DNA from: Microvirga aerilata
Lineage (GTDB): Bacteria; Pseudomonadota; Alphaproteobacteria; Rhizobiales; Beijerinckiaceae
Direction of reading: 5' to 3'
Length of the DNA stretch: 64,000 nt
NCBI RefSeq assembly: GCF_016743775.1
Contig: NZ_JAEQMY010000002.1
Span: 124,001-188,000 of the forward strand
In this document: one piece after another, positions 33,050 through 44,535 of the stretch
How positions within the stretch are numbered: the stretch's first letter is position 1
How the letters are laid out: each line of letters starts with the position of its first letter
The notes under the pieces: model-generated
The model's input: only the letters and a program-made list of their open reading frames with translations
Told to the model about the DNA's origin: nothing
Databases searched by the model: none
Translations under genes and position numbers: made by a program

Positions 33050-34206
33050 CCGTGCGCAACCAGCTCGCCTTCTCCACCCGCTGCATCCATGCGGGGCAGT
33101 CACCGGACCCCACCACGGGCGCGGTGATGATGCCGATCTACGCCACCTCGACCTTCGCGCAGGAGAGCCCCGGCGTTCACAAGGGCTTCGAGTACGCCCG
33201 CTCGCAGAACCCCACCCGCATGGCCTTCGAGCGCTGCATCGCGGATCTCGAGGGCGGCTCGGCGGCCTTCGCGTTCTCGTCGGGCCTTGCCGCGAGCGCG
33301 ACCGTGCTCGACATGCTGGAGCACGGCTCGCACATCGTCGCGTCCGACGATCTCTACGGCGGAACGCGCCGCCTCTTCGAGCGGGTGCGCAAGCAGTCGG
33401 CCGGGCTCCACATCACCTATGTGGATCTGGGCGACACGGACGCCGTGAAGGCGGCCTTGCGCCCCAACACGAAGCTCGTCTGGGTCGAGACCCCCACCAA
33501 CCCGCTGCTGAAGCTCGCCGATCTCGAAGCCATCGCGGCCGCGGCCCGCGGCCACGGCACCTGGCTGGTCGCCGACAACACCTTCGCCAGCCCATGGGTG
33601 CAGCGCCCGCTGGAATTCGGGTTCGACATCGTGGTGCATTCCACCACGAAGTATCTCAACGGCCATTCCGACATGGTGGGCGGCGTGGTGATCGTGGGCC
33701 AGAACCAGGAGATCCGCGAGAAGATCGGGTTCCTGCAGAATGCGGTCGGCTCGGTGTCGGGCCCCTTCGACAGCTTCCTGGCCCTGCGCGGCCTGAAGAC
33801 CCTTTCGCTGCGCATGGAGCGGCACTGCACCTCGGCCCTGAAGATCGCCGAATTTCTCGAGGCTCATCCGGGCGTGGACGGCGTGATCTATCCGGGCCTC
33901 GCCTCGCACCCCCAGCACGAACTGGCCAAGCGGCAGATGCGCGGGTTCGGCGGCATCGTCACCGCCAGGATCAAGGGCGGGCTCGAGGGCGCCACGCGCT
34001 TCCTGGAGCGCTGCCAGCTCTTCACCCTGGCCGAGAGCCTGGGCGGCGTCGAAAGCCTCATCGAGCATCCGGCGATCATGACCCATGCCTCCGTGCCCTC
34101 GGAGGTTCGGGCCGAGCTCGGCATCGACGACGGGCTCGTGCGCCTTTCGGTCGGCATCGAGGATGCGGACGACCTGATCGAGGATCTGCGCTCCGCCCTC
34201 GCCTGA
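33046..34206 (+). CDS. Cystathionine gamma-lyase/synthase family PLP enzyme
   Basis: The protein has 386 residues of the Cys/Met metabolism PLP family: FEYARSQNPTRMAFERCIADLEGG, SDDLYGGTRRLFE, and VHSTTKYLNGHSDMVGG with the PLP Lys. In this context it most likely splits cystathionine to cysteine, 2-oxobutyrate and ammonia, but gamma-synthase activity cannot be excluded from sequence alone. The start codon overlaps the stop of the cystathionine beta-synthase gene (ATGA). A terminator follows 7 bases after the stop. Confidence 0.92.
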   Translation: MTVRNQLAFSTRCIHAGQSPDPTTGAVMMPIYATSTFAQESPGVHKGFEYARSQNPTRMAFERCIADLEGGSAAFAFSSGLAASATVLDMLEHGSHIVASDDLYGGTRRLFERVRKQSAGLHITYVDLGDTDAVKAALRPNTKLVWVETPTNPLLKLADLEAIAAAARGHGTWLVADNTFASPWVQRPLEFGFDIVVHSTTKYLNGHSDMVGGVVIVGQNQEIREKIGFLQNAVGSVSGPFDSFLALRGLKTLSLRMERHCTSALKIAEFLEAHPGVDGVIYPGLASHPQHELAKRQMRGFGGIVTARIKGGLEGATRFLERCQLFTLAESLGGVESLIEHPAIMTHASVPSEVRAELGIDDGLVRLSVGIEDADDLIEDLRSALA

Positions 34207-34212
34207 ACCGAA

Positions 34213-34249
34213 GAGCCTGCACCTGAGGCGTCAGGTGCAGGCTCATTTT
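34213..34249. terminator. Bidirectional terminator between the gamma-lyase gene and hmgA
   Basis: A perfect 14-bp stem (GAGCCTGCACCTGA with TCAGGTGCAGGCTC) has a GGCG loop and is followed by ATTTTC. It serves two convergent genes. Confidence 0.88.
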
Positions 34250-34253
34250 CGCT

Positions 34254-35609
34254 TTAGCGCTGGTTCGGGTTGAAGTGTTTTTTCAGCTTGCGGCCGTAAG
34301 CACCGTAGTCCTTCTGCAGCGCGTCCGTGCCGGCCGCAAAGGCCGTCACCTTCTGCGGAAAGCGCGTCTCGAACATGAACGCCATCGTGCCTTCCAGCTT
34401 GTGGGGCTTGAGCTCCACGTTGCTGGCCTTCTCGAACGCATCCATGTCCGGCCCGTGCGGCAGCATGGTGTTGTGGAGCGACATGCCCCCCGGCACGAAG
34501 CCGCCGCCCGTCTTGGCGTCGTACTGGCCATAGACCAGCCCCATGAACTCGCTCATCACGTTCATGTGGTACCAGGGCGGCCGGAAGGTGTTTTCCGCCA
34601 CGAGCCAGCGGTCCGAGAACAGCACGAAGTCGATATTGGCCGTGCCGGGCGTCTCGGACGGCGAGGTCAGCACGGTGAAGATCGACGGATCCGCATGGTC
34701 GTACAAAACCGGCCCCACCGGCGAGTAGCGGCGCAGGTCGTACTTGTAAGGGGCGTAGTTGCCGTGCCAGGCCACCACGTCGAGGGGCGAGTGGTCGATG
34801 TCCGCCACCCAGAGCGAGCCGCCCCACTTCACAAACATCTTCGAGGGCGCGTCCTTGTCCTCATAGGCCGCCACCGGCGTGAGGAAGTCGCGCGGATTGG
34901 CCATGCAGTTGGCCCCGATGGGCCCGCGCTCGGGCAGGGTGAACGCGCCGCCGTAGTTCTCGCACAGGTAGCCGCGCGCGGGCCCGCCCGGCAGCTCGAC
35001 GCGGATCTTCACCCCGCGCGGAATGACGGCGATCTCGCCCGGCCCTATGTCGATGATGCCGAACTCCGTCCACAGGCGTAACGCGCCCTGCTGCGGCACC
35101 AGGAGCATCTCGCCATCGGCGTTGTAGAAGTACTCGTCCGCCATGGAGCGGGTGACGAGATAGACATGCGAGCCCATGCCGGCCTGGGAGCCCGCATCGC
35201 CCGCCGTCGTGATGGTGCGGATACCCTCCAGGAACGAGACCGGCTCGCTCGGAATCGGGATCGGGTCCCAGCGCATGGGCGCGATCGGCACCTCGACCTC
35301 GGCGGCGGGTGCCGTGCGCCACAACCCGATATCCGCCTTCCGGAACTCGCCCCAATGGGTAACGGTGGGGCGGATGCGGTAGAGCCAGGAGCGCTCGTTG
35401 GTGGTGCGCGGCGCCGTGAAGGGCGAGCCGGAGAGCTGCTCGGCATAAAGCCCGTAGGCGCATTTCTGCGGCGAGTTGCGGCCGATGGGCAGGGCGCCGG
35501 GCAGCGCCTCGGTTTCGAAGCCGTTGCCGAAGCCCGACATGTAGCCGGGCTGGATGGCGCTCTCCAGCCGGCCGGCGGATTGAGGCAGGGACGGGTTCTG
35601 GACATTCAT
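34254..35609 (-). CDS. hmgA: Homogentisate 1,2-dioxygenase
   Basis: The protein has 451 residues, the usual length. It opens with [19 protein letters not shown] and contains [22 protein letters not shown], a universal HGD signature. The iron-binding His/Glu region includes [20 protein letters not shown]. It opens the ring of homogentisate to maleylacetoacetate in tyrosine and phenylalanine breakdown. The later genes (isomerase, FAH) are not beside it. The divergent MarR gene 60 bases away and a palindrome in between suggest direct control by that regulator. Confidence 0.96.
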   Translation of the reverse strand: MNVQNPSLPQSAGRLESAIQPGYMSGFGNGFETEALPGALPIGRNSPQKCAYGLYAEQLSGSPFTAPRTTNERSWLYRIRPTVTHWGEFRKADIGLWRTAPAAEVEVPIAPMRWDPIPIPSEPVSFLEGIRTITTAGDAGSQAGMGSHVYLVTRSMADEYFYNADGEMLLVPQQGALRLWTEFGIIDIGPGEIAVIPRGVKIRVELPGGPARGYLCENYGGAFTLPERGPIGANCMANPRDFLTPVAAYEDKDAPSKMFVKWGGSLWVADIDHSPLDVVAWHGNYAPYKYDLRRYSPVGPVLYDHADPSIFTVLTSPSETPGTANIDFVLFSDRWLVAENTFRPPWYHMNVMSEFMGLVYGQYDAKTGGGFVPGGMSLHNTMLPHGPDMDAFEKASNVELKPHKLEGTMAFMFETRFPQKVTAFAAGTDALQKDYGAYGRKLKKHFNPNQR

Positions 35610-35629
35610 GAGCAGGACCTCCTAGTTTA

Positions 35630-35658
35630 GTTACAGGTGTAACCGTCAATTTTGTAAC
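35630..35658. promoter_or_regulatory. MarR-type operator between hmgA and its regulator
   Basis: The perfect palindrome GTTACAGGTGTAAC (35630-35643) is followed by a second half-site TGTAAC (35653-35658). It lies in the 59-base gap between the divergent hmgA and marR-type genes, and overlaps the region where both promoters must be. Confidence 0.65.
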
Positions 35659-35668
35659 CATCAACGCC

Positions 35669-36103
35669 ATGGCCCATCTCCAGCTCGAAGCCTTCCTGCC
35701 CTACCGGCTCAACCGGATCGCCGCTGCGGTGTCGCAGGACTTCCGCGCCGTCTACGGGCCCCACCACGACCTGACGATCCCCGAATGGCGGGTGCTGGCC
35801 ACGCTTGGGCAGTTCGATGAGATGGGCGCCAAGGGCATCGGCCGGCACTCGGCCATGCACAAGACCAAGGTCAGCCGGGCCGTTCAGGCCCTGGAGGAAC
35901 GGCGCTGGCTCAAGCGCCGCGAAAGCGAGGAGGACCGGCGCGAGGAAATCCTGACGCTCACGGCATCGGGCCGAAAGGCCTACCGGGAGATCGTGCCCAA
36001 GGCCCTCGCCTTCGAGCGCCGCATCGTGGAAGAGCTCGGAACCGAGGCCGGGCCGTTCCTGGCCGCCCTCGAACGGCTGGAGGAGATCTTCCGGTTGCGC
36101 TGA
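35669..36103 (+). CDS. MarR-family regulator, probable hmg repressor
   Basis: The protein has 144 residues. A dimerisation helix (LNRIAAAVSQDFRAVYG) leads to a winged-helix domain (IPEWRVLATLGQFDEMGAKGIGRH) with the recognition helix in KTKVSRAVQALEERRWLKR, and the wing reads SEEDRREEILTLTASG. Close relatives regulate homogentisate genes. It is divergent from hmgA with a palindromic operator between them, so a role as local aromatic-acid-responsive repressor is likely. The ligand is inferred to be homogentisate or a neighbour in the pathway. Confidence 0.87.
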   Translation: MAHLQLEAFLPYRLNRIAAAVSQDFRAVYGPHHDLTIPEWRVLATLGQFDEMGAKGIGRHSAMHKTKVSRAVQALEERRWLKRRESEEDRREEILTLTASGRKAYREIVPKALAFERRIVEELGTEAGPFLAALERLEEIFRLR

Positions 36104-36105
36104 AC

Positions 36106-36810
36106 TCAAGCCACCGGCGAGAAGCGTCCGACGAGGTGATGCCTGTCGCCCGGATAGGTGATCCGCGCCTCGGTCACGAAGGCCCCCGCCTGCCAGGTGC
36201 GCCGCTCCAGGACGAGACAGGCCGCGCCGGTCTCGATGTGAAGCCTCTTGGCCATGGTGCCGTCGGCACTGACGGCCCTCACGATATGCTCCGCATCCGT
36301 CCAGGGCACGCGCCGCAAGAGCCACGTGCCCGGGGGATCATCCTTGAAGCTTTCCGTGTCGGCCTCGGGCACCGTGGCGAGGTTGATCAGGCGCTGCTCG
36401 AAGGCTTGCGGCACGTCATCCATGACGTGAAGCGTCGAGACGCAAAGCATCTTCGTGCCTGCGGGCAGCCCTGTGCGCTGCGCCGCCGCGGCGTCGATGG
36501 GCTCGACCGAGCGGTGCAGGAGCTTGAAGCGATACTCGATGCCGGCGCGAGCGGCTTCGAGGGCAAAGTCCTGAATCTGCAGCACGGCCTGCTGGTTGCT
36601 CGGCTCCGCCACCACCGTCCCGGCCCGTCGCCGGCGCGTGATGAGGCCGTTGGCGGCGAGCGTCGACAGCACCTTGTTCACGGTCATGCGCGAGCAGCCG
36701 TATTCGGCCATCAGCTCGTGCTCGAACGGAATGCGGTGGCCCGGCGACCACTCGCCGGACATGATCTTGGCCTCGATGTCGTCGCGGATGCGCTGGTGCA
36801 GATGTTTCAT
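36106..36810 (-). CDS. hutC: Histidine utilisation repressor
   Basis: The protein has 234 residues. A GntR winged helix (1-72: HLHQRIRDDIEAKIMSGEWSP, SRMTVNKVLSTLAANGLITR) is followed by a UTRA effector domain with FEQRLINLATVP and the final ITYPGDRHHLVGRFSP, characteristic of HutC. It represses hut genes until urocanate binds. It is co-transcribed behind hutF with 17 bases between them. The 10-bp operator-like motif TGTATAGACA is found in the hutF-hutI gap and again upstream of the ABC transporter. Confidence 0.92.
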   Translation of the reverse strand: MKHLHQRIRDDIEAKIMSGEWSPGHRIPFEHELMAEYGCSRMTVNKVLSTLAANGLITRRRRAGTVVAEPSNQQAVLQIQDFALEAARAGIEYRFKLLHRSVEPIDAAAAQRTGLPAGTKMLCVSTLHVMDDVPQAFEQRLINLATVPEADTESFKDDPPGTWLLRRVPWTDAEHIVRAVSADGTMAKRLHIETGAACLVLERRTWQAGAFVTEARITYPGDRHHLVGRFSPVA

Positions 36811-36827
36811 GCCGGACGGCGATTCCC

Positions 36828-38186
36828 TCAAGACAAGATGCGGGCCATGGCGCGCGCATAGCGCGCCGCCACGGCCTCGCGGTTCACGTGCCGCCCGCCT
36901 CTTACCACGGGCTTGCCGGCGACAAACACCGTATCGATGGCGGACTTGCCGGCCACGAACAGGTAGGAGTCGATCCACCGGTCCCCTGAAACGGCGGCAA
37001 GGTCCGGGTGGCCCGCATCGAGCACGACGAGGTCGGCCCGATACCCCGCCTCGATGGCGCCGACACGGCGGCCGAGCGCCTGGGCTCCGCCCATCAGCGC
37101 CTGATCGTAAAGGCTGCGCCCGGTCGATTGCCCCTCGCGCGCGGCCAGCACATTGCGGGCGCGGTGCTTCAGGCGCTGGCTGTACTCGAACTGCCTGAGT
37201 TCTCCGGGAGCCGAGATCTCTATGTTGGAATCCGAGCCGACGCCGAAACGTCCTCCGGCGGCAAGGTAATCGACGCCCTCGAAGATGCCGTCGCCGAGAT
37301 TGGCCTCGGTGATGGGGCACAGGCCCGCCACCGCGCCGCTTTCCGCGATGCCCTTCGTCTCCCGCGCATCGAGATGGGTGGCGTGGATCAGGCACCAGTG
37401 CCGGTCGACGGGAGCGTGATCGAGCAGCCATGCCACCGGGCGCTGACCCGACCACGCCACGCAGTCCTCCACCTCCTTCACCTGCTCGGCGATGTGGATG
37501 TGGACCGGCCCCTCCCCGGCAAGCGCAACGATCTCGCCAAGGCTCTCGGGCGTGACCGCGCGCAGGCTGTGCGGCGCAACGCCGACGACCCCATCCTCGA
37601 CATCGGCCACGGCCCTGCGGGCGCCTTCGAGCAGGCGGAGGTAGCTCTCGGCATCGTTGATGAAGCGCCGTTGCCCCTCCGCAGGGGCAACGGCGCCGAA
37701 GCCGCCCTGGGCATAGAATACGGGAAGAAGCGTCAGGCCCATGCCGGACTCGTTCGCCCCGGCGGCGATGCGCCGGCAGAGTTCCGCGATGTCGGCGTAA
37801 GGACGTCCCTCGGCATCGTGGTGCAGGTAGTGGAACTCGGCGAGCGACGTGAACCCGCCTTCCAGCATCTCCATCATGGCAAAGGCCGCGATGGCCTCCA
37901 CGTCGTCCGGCGTGAGGGAGCCGAGGAAGCGGTACATCACCTGCCGCCAGGTCCAGAAGCTGTCGCCCTCGGGCCCACGGGTTTCGGCAAGCCCCGCCAT
38001 GCCGCGCTGGAAGGTGTGGCTGTGCAGGTTCGGCAGGCCCGGCAGAGCAATGCCGGCGATGCGCTCGCGCCCCCCAGCGTCCGCCTGCCGATGCACGGCC
38101 ATGATCGTGCCGCCGTCGATGTCGAGCCCGACATTCTGCCCCCACCCTTCCGGCAGGAGAACGTGATCGAGAATGAGCTTTCGCAT
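36828..38186 (-). CDS. hutF: Formimidoylglutamate deiminase
   Basis: The protein has 452 residues of the amidohydrolase superfamily. The metal site starts at NLHSHTFQRGMAGLAE, with SLAEFHYLHHD, GLCPITEANLGDG and VGSDSNIEISAP downstream, all typical of HutF. It converts N-formimino-glutamate to N-formyl-glutamate plus ammonia. Its presence with HutG shows the five-step pathway ending in formate and glutamate, rather than the HutE/formiminotransferase route. AAGGTGG precedes the ATG at 38186; the longer frame to 38264 is not family-like and would cover the operators. Confidence 0.93.
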   Translation of the reverse strand: MRKLILDHVLLPEGWGQNVGLDIDGGTIMAVHRQADAGGRERIAGIALPGLPNLHSHTFQRGMAGLAETRGPEGDSFWTWRQVMYRFLGSLTPDDVEAIAAFAMMEMLEGGFTSLAEFHYLHHDAEGRPYADIAELCRRIAAGANESGMGLTLLPVFYAQGGFGAVAPAEGQRRFINDAESYLRLLEGARRAVADVEDGVVGVAPHSLRAVTPESLGEIVALAGEGPVHIHIAEQVKEVEDCVAWSGQRPVAWLLDHAPVDRHWCLIHATHLDARETKGIAESGAVAGLCPITEANLGDGIFEGVDYLAAGGRFGVGSDSNIEISAPGELRQFEYSQRLKHRARNVLAAREGQSTGRSLYDQALMGGAQALGRRVGAIEAGYRADLVVLDAGHPDLAAVSGDRWIDSYLFVAGKSAIDTVFVAGKPVVRGGRHVNREAVAARYARAMARILS

Positions 38187-38270
38187 CGCTGCCACCTTCA
38201 CTCCGGACGGGGTCCCGCCGCAGCCGCCAAAATGCCACGACGCCGCCCGACCATCGAAACCCATCGAATA

Positions 38271-38310
38271 CGTCTAGACAATATCGAGCTTCCGCGATTA
38301 TGTATAGACA
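38271..38310. promoter_or_regulatory. Pair of HutC operator-like sites between hutF and hutI
   Basis: CGTCTAGACA (38271-38280) and TGTATAGACA (38301-38310) lie 30 bases apart in the divergent control region. Known HutC sites in Pseudomonas have a TGTATA-type core, so these are good operator candidates for both hut transcripts. Confidence 0.7.
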
Positions 38311-38337
38311 TTATCGCGAAGTCACCGGAGCAGGAAC

Positions 38338-39536
38338 ATGCGCTTCGACCGGGTCTGGTTCAACGCTCGCCTTGCGACCCTCGCCGGCGACGATCTCGGG
38401 ATCGTCGAGAACGGCGCCGTTGCGGCAAAGGACGGGCGCATTGCCTTTGCGGGCCCTGCGGGAGAGCTCCCGACCGGCTGGGACGCCGCTGAGCGGATCG
38501 ATTGCGGGGGCCGCTGGATCACCCCCGGCCTCGTCGATTGCCACACCCATCTGGTGTTCGGCGGCGACCGGGCGCACGAATTCGAGCTGCGCCTCAACGG
38601 CGCGAGCTACGAGGAGATCGCCCGCGCCGGCGGCGGCATCGTGTCCACCGTGAAGGCCACCCGCGCGGCAAGCGAGGACGCGCTAGTGGCAGGCGCCCTG
38701 CCCCGCCTCGATCATCTGATTGCTGAGGGCTGCACCACGGTCGAAATCAAGTCGGGCTACGGGCTCGACCTGGAAACCGAGACACGCTCGCTCCGTGCTG
38801 CACGTCGCTTGGGGCGCGAGCGCCCCGTCTCCGTCACCACCACTTTCCTCGGCGCCCACGCCCTGCCGCCGGAGGCGAACGGCGACAAGGATGCCTTCAT
38901 CGACAAGGTCTGCATCGAGATGCTGCCCGCGCTTGCCCGCGCGAGCCTTGCCGACGCGGTCGACGCGTTCTGCGAGGGCATCGCGTTCTCGCCCGAGCAG
39001 ACCGCCCGCGTCTTCGATGCGGCCAAGGCGCTGGGCCTCAAGATCAAGCTTCACGCCGACCAGTTGTCCAACCTGCACGGGGCGAAGCTCGCTGCGGATC
39101 ATGGAGCCCTCTCCGCCGATCATCTGGAATACACGGACGAGGACGGTGCCGCCGCCATGGCGAAGGCCGGCACGGTTGCCGTGCTGCTGCCGGGCGCTTT
39201 CTACATGCTGCGCGAGACGAAGGTGCCGCCCGTTGCGGCCTTCCGCAAAGCCGGCACCCGCATGGCGCTCGCCACCGACTGCAACCCCGGCACCTCGCCG
39301 CTCACCTCCCTGCTCCTCACCATGAACATGGGCGCGACCCTGTTCCGCATGACGGTGGAGGAGTGCATCGCCGGCGTGACGCGCGAGGCGGCGCGTGCGC
39401 TCGGAAAGCTCGATGAGATCGGCACGCTCGAGCCCGGCAAGAGCTGCGACCTCGCCATCTGGAACATCGAACGCCCGGCCGAGCTCGTCTACCGCATCGG
39501 CTTCAACCCGCTTCACGCCCGCATCTGGAGGGGACA

Positions 39537-39540
<4 letters not shown>
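38338..39540 (+). CDS. hutI: Imidazolonepropionase
   Basis: The protein has 400 residues of the amidohydrolase fold. Zinc-binding residues lie in [21 protein letters not shown] and the family signature is [13 protein letters not shown], with [21 protein letters not shown] later. It hydrolyses 4-imidazolone-5-propionate to formimino-glutamate, step 3 of histidine breakdown. GGAGCAGGAAC lies before the ATG. It is the first gene of the hutIHGUD operon and overlaps hutH by GTGA. Confidence 0.95.
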
Positions 39541-41083
<1,543 letters not shown>

Positions 41084-41084
<1 letters not shown>

Positions 41085-41926
41085 TGAGCCTCCATCGCTC
41101 ACCTCATCACGACTGGCTCTCGGTGACGCGCGGGGATGCGCCCCTCGTGGTGAGCCTGCCGCATACGGGCACGGAGATCCCGAGCGCGTACGAGCGCGGC
41201 CTCGTCTCGCCCTGGCTCGCCCGCAAGGATGCGGACTGGTGGATTGAGCGGCTTTACGATTTCGCCGCCGATCTCGGCGCAACCGTGATCCGCACCGCCG
41301 TCTCCCGTACGGTGATCGACGTGAACCGCGACCCGTCCGGCGTGTCGCTTTATCCGGGACAGGCGACCACGGAGCTGTGCCCCACCACCACCTTCGACGG
41401 CGAGCCGCTCTATGAGCCAGGCACCGAGCCGACGGCAGATGAGATAGCCGAACGCCGCGCCCGCTTCTTCGACCCGTATCACGCAGCGCTTCGGGCCGAA
41501 GTCGAGCGGCTGCGGGCGCGGCATGCCAACGTGGTGGTCTATGATTGCCACTCCATCCGCTCCGTCATTCCGCGCCTCTTCGAAGGCACCCTGCCCCACT
41601 TCAACATCGGCACCAACGGCGGGGCCGCCTGCTCGCACTCTTTGAGCGAATCCATCGAGAAGATCTGCGCCGGAAGCGGCTTCAGCCATGTGGTCAACGG
41701 CCGCTTCAAGGGCGGCTACATCACGCGAAGCCTCGGCCGGCCCGAGGCCGGCGTTCACGCGGTCCAGATGGAGCTCGCCTGCCGGGGCTACATGAGAGAG
41801 CCCCTCGGACCCGTCACCGAGGGCCAATGGCCGAGCGCCTATGACGAGGCCTATGCGGCGCCCATGCGCGAGGCCCTTGCTCTCGTTCTTCAAGCCTGTC
41901 TCACCTTCGCCCGTTCCAAAGCCTGA
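41084..41926 (+). CDS. hutG: N-formylglutamate deformylase
   Basis: The protein has 280 residues of the FGase family: [43 protein letters not shown] and [24 protein letters not shown]. The His and Asp residues in these blocks form the metal centre. It hydrolyses N-formyl-glutamate to glutamate and formate, the last step. The ATG overlaps the hutH stop, so the two genes are translationally coupled. Confidence 0.94.
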
Positions 41927-41942
41927 CCCGAGGATCCGTCCC

Positions 41943-43607
41943 ATGACCCGCATCGACAACGCCCGCGTGATCCGCGCCGCCCACGGCACCGACCTGTCCG
42001 CCAAGAGCTGGCTGACGGAGGCGCCCCTGCGCATGCTGATGAACAACCTCGACCCGATGGTCGCCGAGAAGCCCGGCGAGCTCGTGGTCTATGGCGGCAT
42101 CGGCCGCGCCGCCCGCGACTGGGACAGCTTCGACCGCATCGTCGCGGCGCTGAAAGATCTGGAAGCCGACGAGACGCTGCTCGTGCAGTCGGGCAAGCCC
42201 GTGGGCGTGTTCCGCACCCACGCGGACGCTCCCCGCGTGCTGATCGCCAACTCCAACCTCGTGCCGCACTGGGCCACCTGGGACAAGTTCCACGAGCTCG
42301 ATCGCAAGGGGCTCATGATGTACGGCCAGATGACGGCCGGATCCTGGATCTATATCGGCACTCAAGGAATCGTGCAGGGCACCTACGAGACCTTCGTGGA
42401 GGTGGGCCGGCAGCACTACAATGGCGATCTTTCCGGCCGCTGGATCCTCACCGGCGGCCTCGGCGGCATGGGCGGCGCGCAGCCGCTTGCCGCCACCATG
42501 GCTGGCGCCTCGTGCCTTGCGGTGGAATGCCAGCCGAGCCGCATCGAGATGCGCCTGCGCACGGGCTACGTCGACCAGCGCGCCGACACCCTCGACGAGG
42601 CTTTGGCCATCATCGAGCAGTCCTGCCGCGACAGGAAGCCGGTCTCGGTCGGCCTTCTCGGCAACGCGGCCGAGATCTTCCCCGAAATCTACCGCCGCGG
42701 CATCCGTCCCGATGCGGTGACGGACCAGACCTCCGCGCATGATCCCATCAACGGCTACCTGCCGAAGGGCTGGACGCTGGCCGAGTGGGAGGCCAAGCGC
42801 GAGACCGATCCCAAGGCCGTGGAGCATGCGGCCAAGCAGTCCATGGCCGAGCACGTGCGCGCCATGCTCGATTTCCACAAGGCTGGCGTGCCGACCCTCG
42901 ATTACGGCAACAACATCCGCCAGATGGCGAAGGAGGAAGGCGTCGACAACGCCTTCGACTTCCCGGGCTTCGTGCCGGCCTATATCCGCCCGCTCTTCTG
43001 CCGCGGCATCGGGCCGTTCCGCTGGTGCGCGCTCTCGGGCGATCCCGAGGACATCTACAAGACGGACGCCAAGGTGAAGGAGCTGCTGCCCGACAACAAG
43101 CACCTGCACAACTGGCTCGACATGGCGAAGGAGCGCATCAAGTTCCAGGGCCTGCCCGCCCGCATCTGCTGGGTGGGCCTGGGCGACCGTCACCGCCTCG
43201 GCCTCGCCTTCAACGAGATGGTGGCCAAGGGCGAGCTGAAGGCGCCCATCGTGATCGGCCGCGACCATCTCGATTCCGGCTCGGTCGCAAGCCCGAACCG
43301 CGAGACCGAGGCCATGAAGGACGGCTCGGATGCGGTCTCCGACTGGCCGCTGCTGAACGCGCTGCTCAACTGCGCGTCGGGCGCCACCTGGGTGTCGCTG
43401 CATCACGGCGGCGGCGTCGGCATGGGCTTCTCGCAGCATTCGGGCATGGTGATCGTGTGCGACGGCACGCCGGAAGCGGCCCGGCGCGTCGAGCGCGTGC
43501 TCTGGAACGATCCGGCGACCGGCGTCATGCGCCATGCGGATGCAGGTTACGACATCGCGGTGGACTGCGCACGCGAACACGGCCTCAACCTGCCGAGCCT
43601 GGGCTGA
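41943..43607 (+). CDS. hutU: Urocanate hydratase
   Basis: The protein has 554 residues, the standard length. Typical blocks are [36 protein letters not shown] (NAD binding), [18 protein letters not shown] and the active-site region [17 protein letters not shown] with the conserved Cys. It converts urocanate to imidazolonepropionate using tightly bound NAD, step 2. The ATG at 41943 is chosen by family length. Its stop overlaps the hutD start (TGATG). Confidence 0.96.
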   Translation: MTRIDNARVIRAAHGTDLSAKSWLTEAPLRMLMNNLDPMVAEKPGELVVYGGIGRAARDWDSFDRIVAALKDLEADETLLVQSGKPVGVFRTHADAPRVLIANSNLVPHWATWDKFHELDRKGLMMYGQMTAGSWIYIGTQGIVQGTYETFVEVGRQHYNGDLSGRWILTGGLGGMGGAQPLAATMAGASCLAVECQPSRIEMRLRTGYVDQRADTLDEALAIIEQSCRDRKPVSVGLLGNAAEIFPEIYRRGIRPDAVTDQTSAHDPINGYLPKGWTLAEWEAKRETDPKAVEHAAKQSMAEHVRAMLDFHKAGVPTLDYGNNIRQMAKEEGVDNAFDFPGFVPAYIRPLFCRGIGPFRWCALSGDPEDIYKTDAKVKELLPDNKHLHNWLDMAKERIKFQGLPARICWVGLGDRHRLGLAFNEMVAKGELKAPIVIGRDHLDSGSVASPNRETEAMKDGSDAVSDWPLLNALLNCASGATWVSLHHGGGVGMGFSQHSGMVIVCDGTPEAARRVERVLWNDPATGVMRHADAGYDIAVDCAREHGLNLPSLG

Positions 43608-44218
43608 TGGCAGCGCGCGTGATCCGCAACGCGGATCTCGTCCGCGTTGCGTGGAAAAACGGCGGCGGCACCACCGCGGAGGTCGCCGCATTCCCGGAAG
43701 GCTCCGGCTTCGACACGTTCGGATGGCGCATCAGCATGGCGGATGTGGAATCGGACGGGCCTTTCTCGGTTTTTCCCGACATCGACCGGACGCTGATCGT
43801 CGTCGAAGGCAACGGCATCGAGCTCGATGTGGAGGGCGTGCCGTTTCGTCTGGACAGGGCCTCCCCCAAGCTCTCCTTCTCCGGCGAGGATGCGACGGTC
43901 GGGCGGCTCCTGTCGGGACCGATCCGCGACATCAACGTGATGACCCGGCGCGGTCAATTCCGGCACCGGACGCGGTTCGTGCAATCCGGCGTGGCGTTGC
44001 TGGCCGAGGATACGGAGACGGCTTTCATCGTCGCGCTGGACGGCCCCTTCGACGTGACGCTGGATTCGGCGATCCTTTCCCTTCAGGTTCTCGACGCCCT
44101 GATGCTGGACGGCACGCAGGATCTCATCCAGCTCTCGGGCAACGGAAGGGCGATCCTCATCGAGCTTGCACAAGACCAATCCGAAAGTCTTGCTCATGAA
44201 TCTCCAACCTCATCCTGA
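43607..44218 (+). CDS. hutD: HutD family protein
   Basis: The protein has 203 residues with a double cupin-like fold. Family features are VAWKNGGGTTAEVAAFP, FGWRISMADVESDGPFSVFPDIDRTLIVVEGNG and DINVMTRRG. HutD proteins accompany hut operons and are thought to limit excess urocanate; the mechanism is not settled. It is translationally coupled to hutU. Its last codons and stop fall inside an intergenic palindromic repeat, suggesting that the original end was replaced. Confidence 0.88.
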   Translation: MAARVIRNADLVRVAWKNGGGTTAEVAAFPEGSGFDTFGWRISMADVESDGPFSVFPDIDRTLIVVEGNGIELDVEGVPFRLDRASPKLSFSGEDATVGRLLSGPIRDINVMTRRGQFRHRTRFVQSGVALLAEDTETAFIVALDGPFDVTLDSAILSLQVLDALMLDGTQDLIQLSGNGRAILIELAQDQSESLAHESPTSS

Positions 44219-44315
44219 GGAGGTCGCACAGCGACCGTCTCGAAGGAGGATCCAGTGTGCACTGGAAACGCCCTCGCCCTTCGAGACGCCGCCTCCGGCG
44301 GCCCTCAGGATGAGG
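44208..44315. repeat. Rhizobiales-type intergenic palindromic repeat
   Basis: CCTCATCCTGAGG (44208-44220) is matched inverted by CCTCAGGATGAGG (44303-44315). Inner arms CGTCTCGAAGG and CCTTCGAGACG and a small CCAGTGTGCACTGG dyad complete a long hairpin. Elements of this form are frequent in Hyphomicrobiales genomes. It overlaps the hutD stop. Confidence 0.8.
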
Positions 44316-44397
44316 GCTTACGGGAGGCATTGCTTGTGGTCGGACTTTCAGGAGTGCAATTTCGGCTGATTGTGCCTAAAACAATGGCAGGGCGAAA

Positions 44398-44407
44398 TGT
44401 CTATACA
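44398..44407. promoter_or_regulatory. HutC operator-like site upstream of ABC transporter
   Basis: TGTCTATACA is the exact reverse complement of TGTATAGACA in the hutF-hutI control region. It lies 129 bases before the binding-protein ATG and next to a TTGACATT stretch that could serve as a -35 box. Confidence 0.65.
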
Positions 44408-44535
44408 TTTGACATTGCCGCTTCGGCATGGTGCCATTCGCCCGCTCATAGAAGAACGCCGCCCGAGAGACAAAACCTTTCAAAGGGTGCGGTCGGCAGA
44501 ACGAGCCAGGGAACTTGGATAAAACGGAGGCTGCA

